Part shown: positions 1 to 8,574 of the stretch, piece after piece
Layout: the number at the start of each line of letters is the position of its first letter
Position numbering within the stretch: position 1 is the first letter of the stretch
From: Vibrio azureus
GTDB lineage: Bacteria > Pseudomonadota > Gammaproteobacteria > Enterobacterales > Vibrionaceae
NCBI RefSeq assembly: GCF_002849855.1
Contig: NZ_CP018617.1
Span: forward strand, 682,001 to 746,000
Reading direction: 5' to 3'
Length of the DNA stretch: 64,000 bases
The notes under the pieces: generated by a model
What the model was told of the DNA's origin: nothing
Databases searched by the model: none
What the model saw: the letters and a program-made list of their open reading frames with translations, nothing else
Position numbers and translations under genes: made by a program

Positions 1-1
1 G

Positions 2-1249
2 CGAATTATTGGTCCGTTCATTATGGTGAATTATACCGAGACAAGTTATCAAAATGAAAAGCGCCATACGTCTAAACGGCAAAGATTTATTTTACCGAGT
101 ACTTTTAATATGGGCGCAAATTTAGACAGTTTTGAAAAATATCGCGGCATCTACCGTGCACGGTTATATAAAGCCAAAGTAGGACTGAAAGGGGTCTTTG
201 ATGCCCAAGATTTAGCGGCCCTACGTTCACTAAACATTGAAAATGTTAACTTAGTGGTTGGCATTGAAGACAGTCGAGGACTGATTCGTATTGATGACAT
301 GACTTTGGCTAACTCAAAAATCAAAGTAATGCCAGGGACGGGATTAGAGTCGTTGCCTCAAGGTTTCCATAGCCGAATAAAACTGAACAACTTCAATTTA
401 AATCAGCCTTTGGCGTTTGATCTTAATTTCCTGCTGCAAGGAATGGGCCAGTTGAAAGTGACGCCAATTGGAAGTGATACTAAAGTACACCTTTCATCGG
501 TGTGGGCACACCCAAGCTTTATTGGAGACTCTTTGCCTATCTCTTCTGAAATCTCTGAAAATGGTTTTAATGCGCAGTGGGTGAGTAATAATTTTTCCAC
601 CAATATATCGCAACTATTTCAAAGTTGTATTGTCTCTAATAAAGCCTGTCGTGAATTAGAACAACGACAAATGGGCGTTGATCTGATTGATCCCGTTGAC
701 CACTACCTGAAATCCCATCGAGCCGTGAACTACTCTTTATTAGTGATCACACTCGTATTCGCTAGCTTTTTCTTATTGGAGCTCTTGCAAGTACGTCCGG
801 TTCACCCAGTGCAATACAGTTTTATTGGTTTAGGTTTAGCGCTGTTTTACCTGCTATTGATTTCGATGAGTGAACATTTGGGCTTTAACTGGGCTTATGT
901 TATCTCTTCAGCAGCTTCAGCCGGATTATTGGGTATTTATGTGAGTGGCATCTTGAACAAGAACAAACACGGTGTGGTATTTGGATTATGTCTGTTTGGC
1001 TTATACCTGTTGTTGTTAGGCCTGCTACAGGCAGAAAACTATGCGCTGGTGATGGGGTCGTTATTATGTTTTGTGGTACTGAGCGTCATCATGGTGGTGA
1101 CTCGAAATGTGGATTGGTACTCTCGCAGTGCGAAACCAAATGAATCAGAAATCAATGAATTAAAAAATGACAATGTCGAGAATAATAGCGTGGAAGACAC
1201 GGAAATAAAACAAAGAAAAAATTCTACCGAGGCGGTTGAAAATGATTAA
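2..1249 (+). CDS. creD: CreD-like inner-membrane protein, 5' truncated by window edge
   Basis: The reading frame is open from base 2, and the residues before the first ATG (base 23; RIIGPFI then MVNY) match the interior of CreD proteins, so the true start lies outside the window. The visible part has a large extracytoplasmic domain of about 230 residues, then five closely packed hydrophobic segments and a charged Asn/Glu-rich cytoplasmic tail. This is the usual CreD plan. CreD is an envelope-integrity protein of the Cre regulon whose biochemical role is unclear. The stop overlaps the start of the next gene (ATG at 1242), so the two are probably co-transcribed. No creBC two-component genes are visible. 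Confidence 0.8.
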   Translation, partial: RIIGPFIMVNYTETSYQNEKRHTSKRQRFILPSTFNMGANLDSFEKYRGIYRARLYKAKVGLKGVFDAQDLAALRSLNIENVNLVVGIEDSRGLIRIDDMTLANSKIKVMPGTGLESLPQGFHSRIKLNNFNLNQPLAFDLNFLLQGMGQLKVTPIGSDTKVHLSSVWAHPSFIGDSLPISSEISENGFNAQWVSNNFSTNISQLFQSCIVSNKACRELEQRQMGVDLIDPVDHYLKSHRAVNYSLLVITLVFASFFLLELLQVRPVHPVQYSFIGLGLALFYLLLISMSEHLGFNWAYVISSAASAGLLGIYVSGILNKNKHGVVFGLCLFGLYLLLLGLLQAENYALVMGSLLCFVVLSVIMVVTRNVDWYSRSAKPNESEINELKNDNVENNSVEDTEIKQRKNSTEAVEND

Positions 1250-1664
1250 CGATAAGATGCAAGGCCCGCTACAAAGTAATAAACATAATGCTTCAGCAGA
1301 GTTTTACTTTCGTTTCTCGATGAATAACCTGGTAAAAAGTTGTGCAATATTAGTCTCAATGGTAGTGATTGCACTTTATGTTCGAGATAGTTTTATCCGG
1401 CCTACTTTTGGGGATGTATTGGTTGTGATGTGGCTATACTACCTCGTCGCCAGTGTCATTCATATGCCTGCAAAGTGGCTATCAGTTTTAGTTATTTCAC
1501 TGGCGTTTTTTATTGAGTTTGCACAATTGCTACAGGTAATAGCTTGGTTTGATATCGCACCATCATCGCCAGTAGCCATTATCTTTGGCGCGACGTTTGA
1601 CTGGAAAGATCTTCTTGCTTACTGCGTGGGAGGTTTTATTTGCTGGTGGTTAGAAAGAAAATGA
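1242..1664 (+). CDS. DUF2809 family small membrane protein
   Basis: 140 residues with about four membrane helices and the family-like core FIRPTFGDVLVVMWLYYLV, which resembles DUF2809 proteins. I chose the ATG at 1242, which overlaps the creD stop and has a GAGG about 9 bases upstream; a TTG at 1236 is also possible. Function is unknown. Overlap with creD upstream and with a small ORF downstream suggests one transcript. Family assignment is from recall of the conserved core, not from a search. Confidence 0.7.
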   Translation: MINDKMQGPLQSNKHNASAEFYFRFSMNNLVKSCAILVSMVVIALYVRDSFIRPTFGDVLVVMWLYYLVASVIHMPAKWLSVLVISLAFFIEFAQLLQVIAWFDIAPSSPVAIIFGATFDWKDLLAYCVGGFICWWLERK

Positions 1665-1837
1665 GCATTGTACAGTCACAAAGTTCTACAAATAGAACCT
1701 ATACATTAATCAACTTAAACAGTGGGCTAACGGTGTGCCGTCCCTGCCAATTAAAGCGAAAGGTACGCAATAAATCGAGGCTAAGTTTGCTTAAGAAAGC
1801 CTATCTTTGGTCACTGATTCATAAAGAGTCAGCTTAA
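1661..1837 (+). CDS. small basic hypothetical protein
   Basis: 58 residues if it starts at the ATG overlapping the preceding stop (ATGA at 1661). It is Lys/Arg rich with a CRPC pair (TVCRPCQLKRKVRNK) and no signal peptide or membrane segment. I do not recognise the family. The overlapping start and the same strand suggest translational coupling with the DUF2809 gene. It may be real, but short length and lack of homology in memory keep confidence low. Confidence 0.4.
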   Translation: MSIVQSQSSTNRTYTLINLNSGLTVCRPCQLKRKVRNKSRLSLLKKAYLWSLIHKESA

Positions 1838-1907
1838 AAATGCAGTAAGAGATAAAGGTAAGCGGGTTTACCAATCGATAATGCGAGCCTTTTCTCTTAT
1901 CATTTTC

Positions 1908-1940
1908 TATACCCAAGTATCTTGAGGTTACTTGGGTATA
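1908..1940. repeat. short copy of the TATACCCAAGT-ended repeat (family 1)
   Basis: Two perfect 12-base arms (TATACCCAAGTA and TACTTGGGTATA) flank a 9-base loop, giving a strong hairpin just downstream of the convergent histidine decarboxylase gene. It is the shortest form of a family found about ten times in this window. It may double as a transcription stop, but there is no clear T-run. Confidence 0.8.
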
Positions 1941-1965
1941 TATACACTAGGTGAATTCGGGGTCA

Positions 1966-3135
1966 TCAAACAATACAACGTTGTGGGTTGAACTGAACTT
2001 CTGCGTGGTTGGGTGATAAATCATCAATGATATCTTGTATAAGGTTATCGACTTTATCGGTGTGGTCGTGATGTGGCATAGTAATAATATGAGCAATATT
2101 ACCAGCGTGGGCGAGTGAATATTTTCGCCAAATAGGCTTGGAAGGGCATGGAATGACAACAATATTTGAGTTCCTATTACGCCACGCCTTGATATTGACA
2201 GATTGGAAGCGTTGGACAATATATTCTGCCATTTCTAAACAAGTGCTCACTTTTCTTTTCCAATCAGGTAAGGCATTACTTTTTATCGCTACCCAAAGAA
2301 ATAAAGTGCTATGGCCATTTCTGGAGCCACTGATAGTCTGATCTCTTGACACAATATAATCAACCTCAACAGAGATTTGCTCAACCATCTTCCTCTTTAC
2401 GAGAACGATCCCACAGGGGAGGGGTGAACCAATCATTTTGTGACCTGAAAGACTGATTGAATCTATGCCATCATCAAAAGAGTAGGGCTGCGGTTCTTCC
2501 ACAAACGGCATAATCATCCCACTGAGAGCGGCATCTGCATGGATATAGTATTCCTCGCGTTTTATTCCTAAAGAAGCGATATCACTTTGGATTCTTTTTA
2601 TGTTATCTGTGGCACCAAGCATGGTTGTACCAATATTAGCGAAAATAATGGGATGTTTTTGTCTGTCTTCTTTAATTTTTTCTATTAATTGGAGATAATT
2701 TATTTCACCATTAGGCAAAGAACTGATCTTTCTTGCTGGTATTTTTAATAATCGAATGATCTTTTCAACGGAATAATGTGTATCTTCAGAGTAATAAATA
2801 TAAGCGGATGGAAACATCTCACGAGCAAGATAGCATGAAAATAGATTACCTTCTGTCCCACCATTGGTGACATAGCCCCAGCTATCTTCAGTGGGGATCT
2901 TAAAAAGTTGTGAGAAGAATTCAATTATGTCACGCTCAAAATCAAAAGAATTTAGCTTGTAAATGCCATCTATTCTCCAATCACCACAGTTATTCAGAGA
3001 AAACCTTATAAACTGCTCTACCAGGGTGGAATCAAAATCCTCTGAGCTTGGATAGCCAAAGTTAAAGTATTGATTATCTTTGCAATGTTGCCAAAAATTT
3101 GTGAGTTTACAGCGGTCTTCATCAGATAGGTTCAT
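1966..3135 (-). CDS. hdc: pyridoxal-phosphate-dependent histidine decarboxylase
   Basis: 389 residues, the usual size of the group II PLP histidine decarboxylases known from Morganella and Raoultella and from siderophore loci (AngH, BasH). It would convert histidine to histamine in the cytoplasm. The sequence shows the N-terminal YPSSEDFD region, the NGGTEGN cofactor-phosphate loop (about 91-97), HADAALSG (about 199-206) and the PLP lysine in [13 protein letters not shown] at Lys233, the same numbering zone as the Morganella enzyme. A GGAAAG lies 8 bases before the ATG. No siderophore NRPS genes and no histidine/histamine antiporter are adjacent, so its physiological role cannot be read from context. 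An aromatic or other amino-acid substrate is less likely. Confidence 0.82.
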   Translation of the reverse strand: MNLSDEDRCKLTNFWQHCKDNQYFNFGYPSSEDFDSTLVEQFIRFSLNNCGDWRIDGIYKLNSFDFERDIIEFFSQLFKIPTEDSWGYVTNGGTEGNLFSCYLAREMFPSAYIYYSEDTHYSVEKIIRLLKIPARKISSLPNGEINYLQLIEKIKEDRQKHPIIFANIGTTMLGATDNIKRIQSDIASLGIKREEYYIHADAALSGMIMPFVEEPQPYSFDDGIDSISLSGHKMIGSPLPCGIVLVKRKMVEQISVEVDYIVSRDQTISGSRNGHSTLFLWVAIKSNALPDWKRKVSTCLEMAEYIVQRFQSVNIKAWRNRNSNIVVIPCPSKPIWRKYSLAHAGNIAHIITMPHHDHTDKVDNLIQDIIDDLSPNHAEVQFNPQRCIV

Positions 3136-3395
3136 TGATTTACTTTCCAGCTCGTTTTAGGTATGGTCTTCACATCAGCAACCATAGGTTCTGACTCATA
3201 AAAGTGTTCTGATGTTAAAAAACTTAATCCAATCTTTTACTGATCACCAAGATAAATAGGCACTTTTTGAAGGTATCATGAATAAGATAAGCGCAAGTTC
3301 AAACTTTATTGACACATTATTGTAATACGATTGCCAGTTCTGAGGCCTTACTTTTGCCAGTGTACTATCAGCGATGAACTATGGGACTGTAAACT

Positions 3396-3926
3396 ATGGC
3401 CTTATTTTTAGGGGGAAATGTGACGCCATTTATTTTATCTCAGGTGTTGGTCTCGGTGGCGATTTTATTTGATTTCGCTTCTTTTCAGTTCAAAGATCGC
3501 CAAAAAATTGTAACTTGTTTGTTCTTCTCAGCTGCACTGATTTCAAGCCACTTTATGCTACTTGAACAATGGACAGCTGCAGCTTTAATGAGTGTCGCCT
3601 CAGTTCGGTATTTGGTGAGTGCGTTTTCTACCTCACCCAAGCTGAAATATACCTTTTGCACCGTATCAATTGTCACAAGTATTGTTACTTTTTCTGGTTT
3701 AGTGAGTGTTGTGAGTTGCTTGGGAACATTGTTTCAAACGGTAGCTGCGTTTAATAAAGATGACCGTCTATTAAGGCAACTTATGATAGTCGGAACATCT
3801 TTATGGCTACTCAATAATTACCTCGTGGGTTCGCCCGTTGCAGTGATTATGGAGGCGCTGTTTATAGCCAGTAATTTAGTTGGTTATTATCGATACTACG
3901 GTAAAAACTACCAGAGAAAGATCTGA
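3396..3926 (+). CDS. YgjV family inner-membrane protein
   Basis: 176 residues made almost wholly of hydrophobic helices (about five or six). The internal pattern, with an AAALMSVASVRYLVSAF helix, a short charged loop (FNKDDRLLRQ) and a terminal GYYRYYG motif, matches the YgjV/Imp-YgjV family. Function is unknown. It stands alone in an AT-rich stretch between divergent hdc and a DUF2165 gene. Confidence 0.7.
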   Translation: MALFLGGNVTPFILSQVLVSVAILFDFASFQFKDRQKIVTCLFFSAALISSHFMLLEQWTAAALMSVASVRYLVSAFSTSPKLKYTFCTVSIVTSIVTFSGLVSVVSCLGTLFQTVAAFNKDDRLLRQLMIVGTSLWLLNNYLVGSPVAVIMEALFIASNLVGYYRYYGKNYQRKI

Positions 3927-4102
3927 AGCACAGTTAGTCATTTAAGCGTTATTTTTGATGATCGTTTCATCGCAAGGTGCGATCTTAAGTGGCTAATATT
4001 TATAGATTTTATTTTTTATTGATGTATTATACGGGCCGAGTCGGTATATGCCCATAAAGGATATTTGGGTATAGATAAAATCAATAATTAAAGGGATGAA
4101 TT

Positions 4103-4615
4103 ATGATAAAAATACAAACGACACATAAAATATCCAAAGGGTTAGTAAGCTTAATGGTTGGTTTGTTTTGTTTACTCGTTGGCTATAACAACATAGTCGA
4201 TTACGACACTAATCATCAGTTTGTTCAGCATGTACTCAACATGGATGCCATGGAGTCATGGTTTCAGGGAGAGCAGCTTAAGGGCCGAGCAATCAAGAAT
4301 GATACGCTAGTAAAAATCGGTTACTGGATAATTATCGCAGGGGAATTTGTTGCTGGATTTTTTTGCGTACTCGGTGCATTCATTATGCTAAAAAATATCC
4401 AGCAAGATAGGTTTGAGCATGGACAATCTTGGTACCTCATAGGTGGTACAATCGCTGCACTTGTTTGGTATTTTGGATTTTGTGTCATAGGAGCTGAGTG
4501 GTTTCAAATGTGGGCGAGTAAATGGAACGGGCAAGATGCGGCGTATTCATTTGTCAGCTTTATCATGATTACGATGGTGTATATTGTGATGCCATCACCA
4601 AAGGAAGCCATTTAA
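4103..4615 (+). CDS. DUF2165 family small integral membrane protein
   Basis: 170 residues with four membrane helices (about 12-30, 71-95, 113-135, 148-165) and the family signature around NIVDYDTNHQFVQHVLNMD (about 32-50), typical of DUF2165. Members are annotated as small integral membrane proteins of unknown role. An AAGGGATGA ribosome-binding site precedes the ATG. It stands alone. Confidence 0.7.
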   Translation: MIKIQTTHKISKGLVSLMVGLFCLLVGYNNIVDYDTNHQFVQHVLNMDAMESWFQGEQLKGRAIKNDTLVKIGYWIIIAGEFVAGFFCVLGAFIMLKNIQQDRFEHGQSWYLIGGTIAALVWYFGFCVIGAEWFQMWASKWNGQDAAYSFVSFIMITMVYIVMPSPKEAI

Positions 4616-4674
4616 GGTTAGTCTGTCAATTTAACAAGTTGAGTCGGTCGAATGCGTGCAAAATTAAAATTTAT

Positions 4675-4727
4675 ACTGGCACTATCTCTACAGATGTTTT
4701 CTTAAAGGGTCTGCTATCAGTGCCAGT
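4675..4727. repeat. inverted repeat between genes
   Basis: ACTGGCACT at 4675-4683 is matched by AGTGCCAGT at 4719-4727, a perfect 9-bp inverted repeat with a 35-base centre, followed by AT-rich DNA. There is no T-run, so it is a poor intrinsic terminator. It may be a small RNA fold or a protein site; no further support is visible. Confidence 0.45.
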
Positions 4728-4900
4728 GTATTACGGATATACGACCACATTTTTAAATTTAAACTGAAACTCTTTATTTTAATGGCTTTTAATGCATTCA
4801 CATCTAGTTATTTTTATTCATAAGTTTATTTTAATTGGTTTTAATTAAAATATAGTAATTAATGTGGCTCTATAATATTGACTTAAATATTTAAATTGAT

Positions 4901-6787
4901 ATGATCTTACCGATCCTTTCTTTGTGTCGTATTAGTTTGAATAAAATCACATTATACCTATTAACCTTATCATTTAGTATAATCTCTAATTTTTCTTTTT
5001 GTCATGATAATGACAGAGATGTAAAAAATGACTGGTCATATATTAGTTCATTACCCAAATGGCTTCTGCTTACTCATCATGAAGAGGGGTTTTTATCATC
5101 AGGCAGTAGTGTCTCAACAAATGGTTTTTTCTTATCACTAGATGGCAAGAAGGATCCAGAAAAAGAATTAGAAGCAACAGTTAAAGCTTTTTTGAAAAAT
5201 CCAGACTCTCAGTGCCGTTTTCCTGCAAGAAAGATCTGGATTAAACAAGTGATGCCAGATATCGACTTACCTAAAGTTAATTGCCCCGATTATGAAAACT
5301 ATATAAATAAATTTAGAACTGATAGTATAAGTGTGATATACGCGAGTGGGTATCTCGGAAACCCTGCATCAATGTATGGGCATGTTCTATTAAAATTCAA
5401 TGGTAATAACAACAGGTTATTGGATAATACATTTAGCTATGGTGCTCAAGTACCCAATAATGAAAATAAAATAGTGTATATGTACCAAGGTATAACTGGT
5501 GGTTATCAAGGTCATTTTTCCAATCAAAAGTACCATCATCAGAACCTAGTATACAACGAATCAGAACTTCGTGATCTTTGGGAGTATAAACTTAATGTTT
5601 CTCAGGATAAGATTGATTTCTTACTTGCACATTTGTGGGAGTTAGAAAATGCTCATATGGACTACTATTTTTTTAAACAAAACTGTGGTTATCAATTAGC
5701 CAAACTTCTGGAGCTTATACTTGATCGCCCTCTGTTAGTTGCCGAAAAATCATGGGTTGTACCATATGATCTAATTATGATGCTCAATCTGGGGAACAAG
5801 GAGTCAAGCCTTATTGACGATGTAATATACCATGAATCTCGACAAGAAAAACTGTATAAGAGGTTCAGCCAACTTAATGCACGAGAGAAAAGTTACTTAG
5901 AAAAGCTTATCACTCTTCCAACAGAGGCAACATTAGAAGAAATTCGTACTTTAAGTGAGAGAGAGGCTAAAAGAGTTATTGATGTAATGTATGATTATTT
6001 TGCATTTATTGAGGTTAAAAATAACGGCCTTAATGAGAGTGAAACTTCAAAGAGAGACATACTACTTAAAGAACGATTCAGATTGCCTGCGGGAGAAGTT
6101 GTTTGGAAGGAAGAAAAATATACACCGCCACATCATGCTCAAAAAACTGCAATGATTCAAATATCGCCAACATTTAACAGCGAACTTGGAAGGAGTATTA
6201 ATTTACGTTTTCGTGCAAGTTATTACGACTTTCTAAATCTAAATACTGGTCGAGTACCTTTTTCAGAGCTCAGTCTTTTTGATGTCAATTTCTTGTATTC
6301 TCAAACTGCTAATAGTTTATCTTTACGTGAATTGAGACTTTTTAATATAAAAAGTCTCAATGTATCTAATACAGAATTGGAACAAGATGAATCATTTGCA
6401 TGGGCTTTATCTTCAGGATATAAACCCAGTAATCTCTCTTGTTTAGATTGTTCCAATTTATTTATGGAAGGCTTTCTGGGTAAAAGTCTTGGTTTGAATG
6501 AACACTCAGCTGTGTATGCAGCGTTAGCAGGCGAACTTCAACTATCAGATCTAACAGAAGCAAAAGCTTATATTGGGCCTGAGTTAGGTGCGGTGTTCAA
6601 TATCACACCGTATTGGGCTACTTCTCTAAAATTGGGTAGTCATTTTAAATTAAATGATATGGAACAACACAAAAACTACTTTCAATGGGAACAACGTTTT
6701 CTTCAAAGTCGTGATTTTGATTTAAGAACGTCGATTCTTTACGATGAAGCTTTTGAATACACAATTAAATTTTCAATCTATTGGTAA
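4901..6787 (+). CDS. DUF4105 (Lnb-like) protein with C-terminal beta-barrel-like region
   Basis: 628 residues. A signal peptide-like segment (about 15-33) leads into an exported protein. The DUF4105 domain (about 130-280) has YASGYLGNPASMYGHVLLKF with His161 and a later QNCGYQ with Cys262, the His/Cys pair expected of this papain/NlpC-like fold. DUF4105 is known as the N-terminal periplasmic domain of Lnb. The last 220 residues are alternating polar/hydrophobic strands ending in FSIYW, an outer-membrane beta-signal-like terminus, so I infer an outer-membrane location with a periplasmic hydrolase domain. The next gene, a DUF3015 protein, starts 4 bases after the stop and is probably functionally linked. 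Confidence 0.75.
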   Translation: MILPILSLCRISLNKITLYLLTLSFSIISNFSFCHDNDRDVKNDWSYISSLPKWLLLTHHEEGFLSSGSSVSTNGFFLSLDGKKDPEKELEATVKAFLKNPDSQCRFPARKIWIKQVMPDIDLPKVNCPDYENYINKFRTDSISVIYASGYLGNPASMYGHVLLKFNGNNNRLLDNTFSYGAQVPNNENKIVYMYQGITGGYQGHFSNQKYHHQNLVYNESELRDLWEYKLNVSQDKIDFLLAHLWELENAHMDYYFFKQNCGYQLAKLLELILDRPLLVAEKSWVVPYDLIMMLNLGNKESSLIDDVIYHESRQEKLYKRFSQLNAREKSYLEKLITLPTEATLEEIRTLSEREAKRVIDVMYDYFAFIEVKNNGLNESETSKRDILLKERFRLPAGEVVWKEEKYTPPHHAQKTAMIQISPTFNSELGRSINLRFRASYYDFLNLNTGRVPFSELSLFDVNFLYSQTANSLSLRELRLFNIKSLNVSNTELEQDESFAWALSSGYKPSNLSCLDCSNLFMEGFLGKSLGLNEHSAVYAALAGELQLSDLTEAKAYIGPELGAVFNITPYWATSLKLGSHFKLNDMEQHKNYFQWEQRFLQSRDFDLRTSILYDEAFEYTIKFSIYW

Positions 6788-6791
6788 TAAA

Positions 6792-7238
6792 ATGAACAAA
6801 AGAACATTCTGTACACTTATTGCATCCACTTTTTTAGCAGTAAACGCATCTGCAGCAAACAAAAATAATATTAATCCATGGGAAGACTGTGGTATTGGTG
6901 CCATCATTTTTGAGGATAACAGTACAGCAGCTGCTATTTCTAATGTTATTTTTGACCTAGGTACAACCGCAGTGTCTTCTCAAGTTTCTTCCGAAGATTC
7001 ATGTAATGGAAAAAGAGTTAAAACTGCTCAATTCATACAAGATAACTTTGATCAGATAATCGAAGAAACATCTCAAGGTACAGGCATTCATCTTACTGCA
7101 ATGCTCGACATGCTTGAGGTTGACGAACATCAAAAGCCAGAGATGATCAGCTCGATCAGAAATAAAACTGCTCAACAAGTTTTTGAGAAGCGAAGTACTC
7201 CTCAGAGTTATTACGATAATGTTGTTGCAAGTCTATAG
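6792..7238 (+). CDS. DUF3015 family periplasmic protein
   Basis: 148 residues from the ATG at 6792, which follows the DUF4105 stop by 4 bases. It has a signal peptide (RTFCTLIASTFLAVNASA) and the family hallmark NPWEDCGIGAIIF right after it, with a second cysteine near SCNGK that could form a disulfide. DUF3015 proteins are of unknown function and often sit beside DUF4105 genes. The tight spacing argues for an operon with the upstream gene. An in-frame upstream ATG at 6744 would lack a signal peptide at its N-terminus, so it was not chosen. Confidence 0.75.
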   Translation: MNKRTFCTLIASTFLAVNASAANKNNINPWEDCGIGAIIFEDNSTAAAISNVIFDLGTTAVSSQVSSEDSCNGKRVKTAQFIQDNFDQIIEETSQGTGIHLTAMLDMLEVDEHQKPEMISSIRNKTAQQVFEKRSTPQSYYDNVVASL

Positions 7239-7262
7239 CCTTTGCTGACTATTTAAATATAA

Positions 7263-7292
7263 GGGGGCTTTCATTTAATGAAATAGCCCCCC
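7263..7292 (+). terminator. GC-rich hairpin after the DUF4105-DUF3015 pair
   Basis: GGGGGCTTTCATT and its partner AATGAAAtAGCCCCC form a long stem with one unpaired base just after the DUF3015 stop. The sequence after it (ACTTAATG) has no T-run, so it is a weak intrinsic terminator or an mRNA-stabilising hairpin. Confidence 0.55.
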
Positions 7293-7416
7293 ACTTAATG
7301 AAATAGTTCCCAAAGAACTTAAATTCTTATTTGGAAGCTGCACTAAAAGTACGTAACATTTGACTTTTTTAGATATAAACAGGCGTTAAACATAAAAGCC
7401 AGATCCAACTCTTAAT

Positions 7417-7443
7417 TAAGAAGTAAGAAGTAAGAAGTAAGAA
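7417..7443 (+). repeat. heptanucleotide tandem repeat at a ribosome-binding site
   Basis: TAAGAAG is repeated three times and then once more with a single change (TAAGAAC), ending two bases before the ATG at 7446. The purine-rich units are the only possible Shine-Dalgarno region of the downstream gene, so copy number could alter its translation. Confidence 0.8.
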
Positions 7444-7445
7444 CA

Positions 7446-7952
7446 ATGAGTAAATTTATTAGGGGACTATTTTCTGCTGATCTATTAGTAGAGCTCAGTG
7501 AGAGTAAAGTAGCCGTTAAAACACTTGGGGGTGGGGCACAACTTGAGTATGAACCTTACTTGGCAGTGGAAAACACAGGGAAGTATAATAAAGTCAAAGG
7601 TGTGGGAGCGGAAGCAAAATCATTAGCAGATGAAGTGACTGTGGTGGTAAATCCATTTTCACATCCACGTCTATTAATCTCAGACTTTTATTCTGCTGAA
7701 AAACTGATACAGCATGGCTTACGCAGCATTCAGAAAACAAAATTCTTTCAACCATCGCCTCGAGTCATCATGCATCAATTGGATAAATTGGAAGGTGGGT
7801 TGACCCATCTTGAAGACAGAGTTTTGCGAGAACTTGCCATAGGTAGCGGTGCTAGGGATGTTGTCGTTTATCTTGGAGACGTATTGGATTCTAGTAACAC
7901 GACTTTTGATGAAATTAAAAGAAGCATACCCAACGGACCTCAAGGTGGTTGA
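7446..7952 (+). CDS. truncated MreB-like (actin-fold) protein
   Basis: 168 residues that align by eye with the first half of MreB. FIRGLFSADLLVELS matches the MreB N-terminus FRGMFSNDLSIDLG; ISDFYSAEKLIQHGLRSI matches IADFFVTEKMLQHFIKQV; FFQPSPRVIMHQL matches the FMRPSPRVLVCVP strand; and ELAIGSGARDVVVY matches ESAQGAGAREVFLI. The first phosphate loop (DLGTANT in MreB) is degenerate here (ELSESKV) and the protein ends before the DIGGGT loop, so it should not bind ATP in the normal way. It may bind MreB or form a dominant partner; that is inference. Its ribosome-binding site is a 7-bp tandem repeat. Confidence 0.65.
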   Translation: MSKFIRGLFSADLLVELSESKVAVKTLGGGAQLEYEPYLAVENTGKYNKVKGVGAEAKSLADEVTVVVNPFSHPRLLISDFYSAEKLIQHGLRSIQKTKFFQPSPRVIMHQLDKLEGGLTHLEDRVLRELAIGSGARDVVVYLGDVLDSSNTTFDEIKRSIPNGPQGG

Positions 7953-8033
7953 GTATATATTTCTTTTTCAATTGATTAATTGATATTTCTCTATTGCCTG
8001 AGCTAAAAGCTGAGTTAGAACGTATATATTCTG

Positions 8034-8125
8034 TTCCCAAGTTGTCTGACGCAAGAAGTCGTCTCAGTGACACGCTCCCAAAGGTCATCTCGCTGAACGC
8101 AGCATCTTGAGGTTACTTGGGTATA
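8034..8125. repeat. medium copy of repeat family 1
   Basis: The left end TTCCCAAGTTGTCTGACGC and right end CATCTTGAGGTTACTTGGGTATA match the ends of the longer copies at 15197 and 18100; the central part (the region with TAACGATTCTCAATG in the long copies) is missing. It is therefore an internal deletion derivative of the same element. Confidence 0.8.
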
Positions 8126-8157
8126 AAACCTAATATTTTTAGAATAGGCAGATCGAA

Positions 8158-8409
8158 ATGAAACTGACTTCAGCAACAGAATCAAGAATTATAGAAATGG
8201 CCTGGGAGGATCGCACGCCATTTGAAGCAATTAAGTTACAATTTGGCTTAAGTGAACCTGAGGTTATTCGCTTTTTGCGTCGTCGACTTAAGCCAAGTAG
8301 TTTCAAGTTGTGGCGGCAAAGAGTGTCAGGCCGCAGCACGAAACACATCAAATTACGCAACCCAGAAGTTTCTAGAGGCTATTGTCCAAGTCAGTATAAA
8401 AACCGTTAA
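8158..8409 (+). CDS. DUF2805 / TIGR03643 family protein
   Basis: 83 residues with the family core RIIEMAWEDRTPFEAI, FGLSEPEVIRFLRRRLKPSSFKLWRQRV and SGRSTKHIKL. The first part resembles a helix-turn-helix and the whole protein is basic, so nucleic-acid binding is plausible, but its role is unknown. The length is usual for the family. It stands alone between a repeat copy and the ABC-F gene. Confidence 0.75.
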   Translation: MKLTSATESRIIEMAWEDRTPFEAIKLQFGLSEPEVIRFLRRRLKPSSFKLWRQRVSGRSTKHIKLRNPEVSRGYCPSQYKNR

Positions 8410-8574
8410 TTTTGCCTGATAGCTACACTCACTCTCATAGCTAATTTGAATCTTTTTTCAAAAAATGCTCGTTATATTAATGTGATCTATATCACCTTAT
8501 GAGTTAATCAGATAGAATAGCAGTTCTATTCAATATGACCTTTTTTAACATTACCTCGAGAGTAGATTAAGAGA

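Noticed and set aside
1966..3135. Part of an anguibactin-type siderophore cluster
   Set aside because: No NRPS, transport or other siderophore genes lie nearby, so the decarboxylase is treated as stand-alone.
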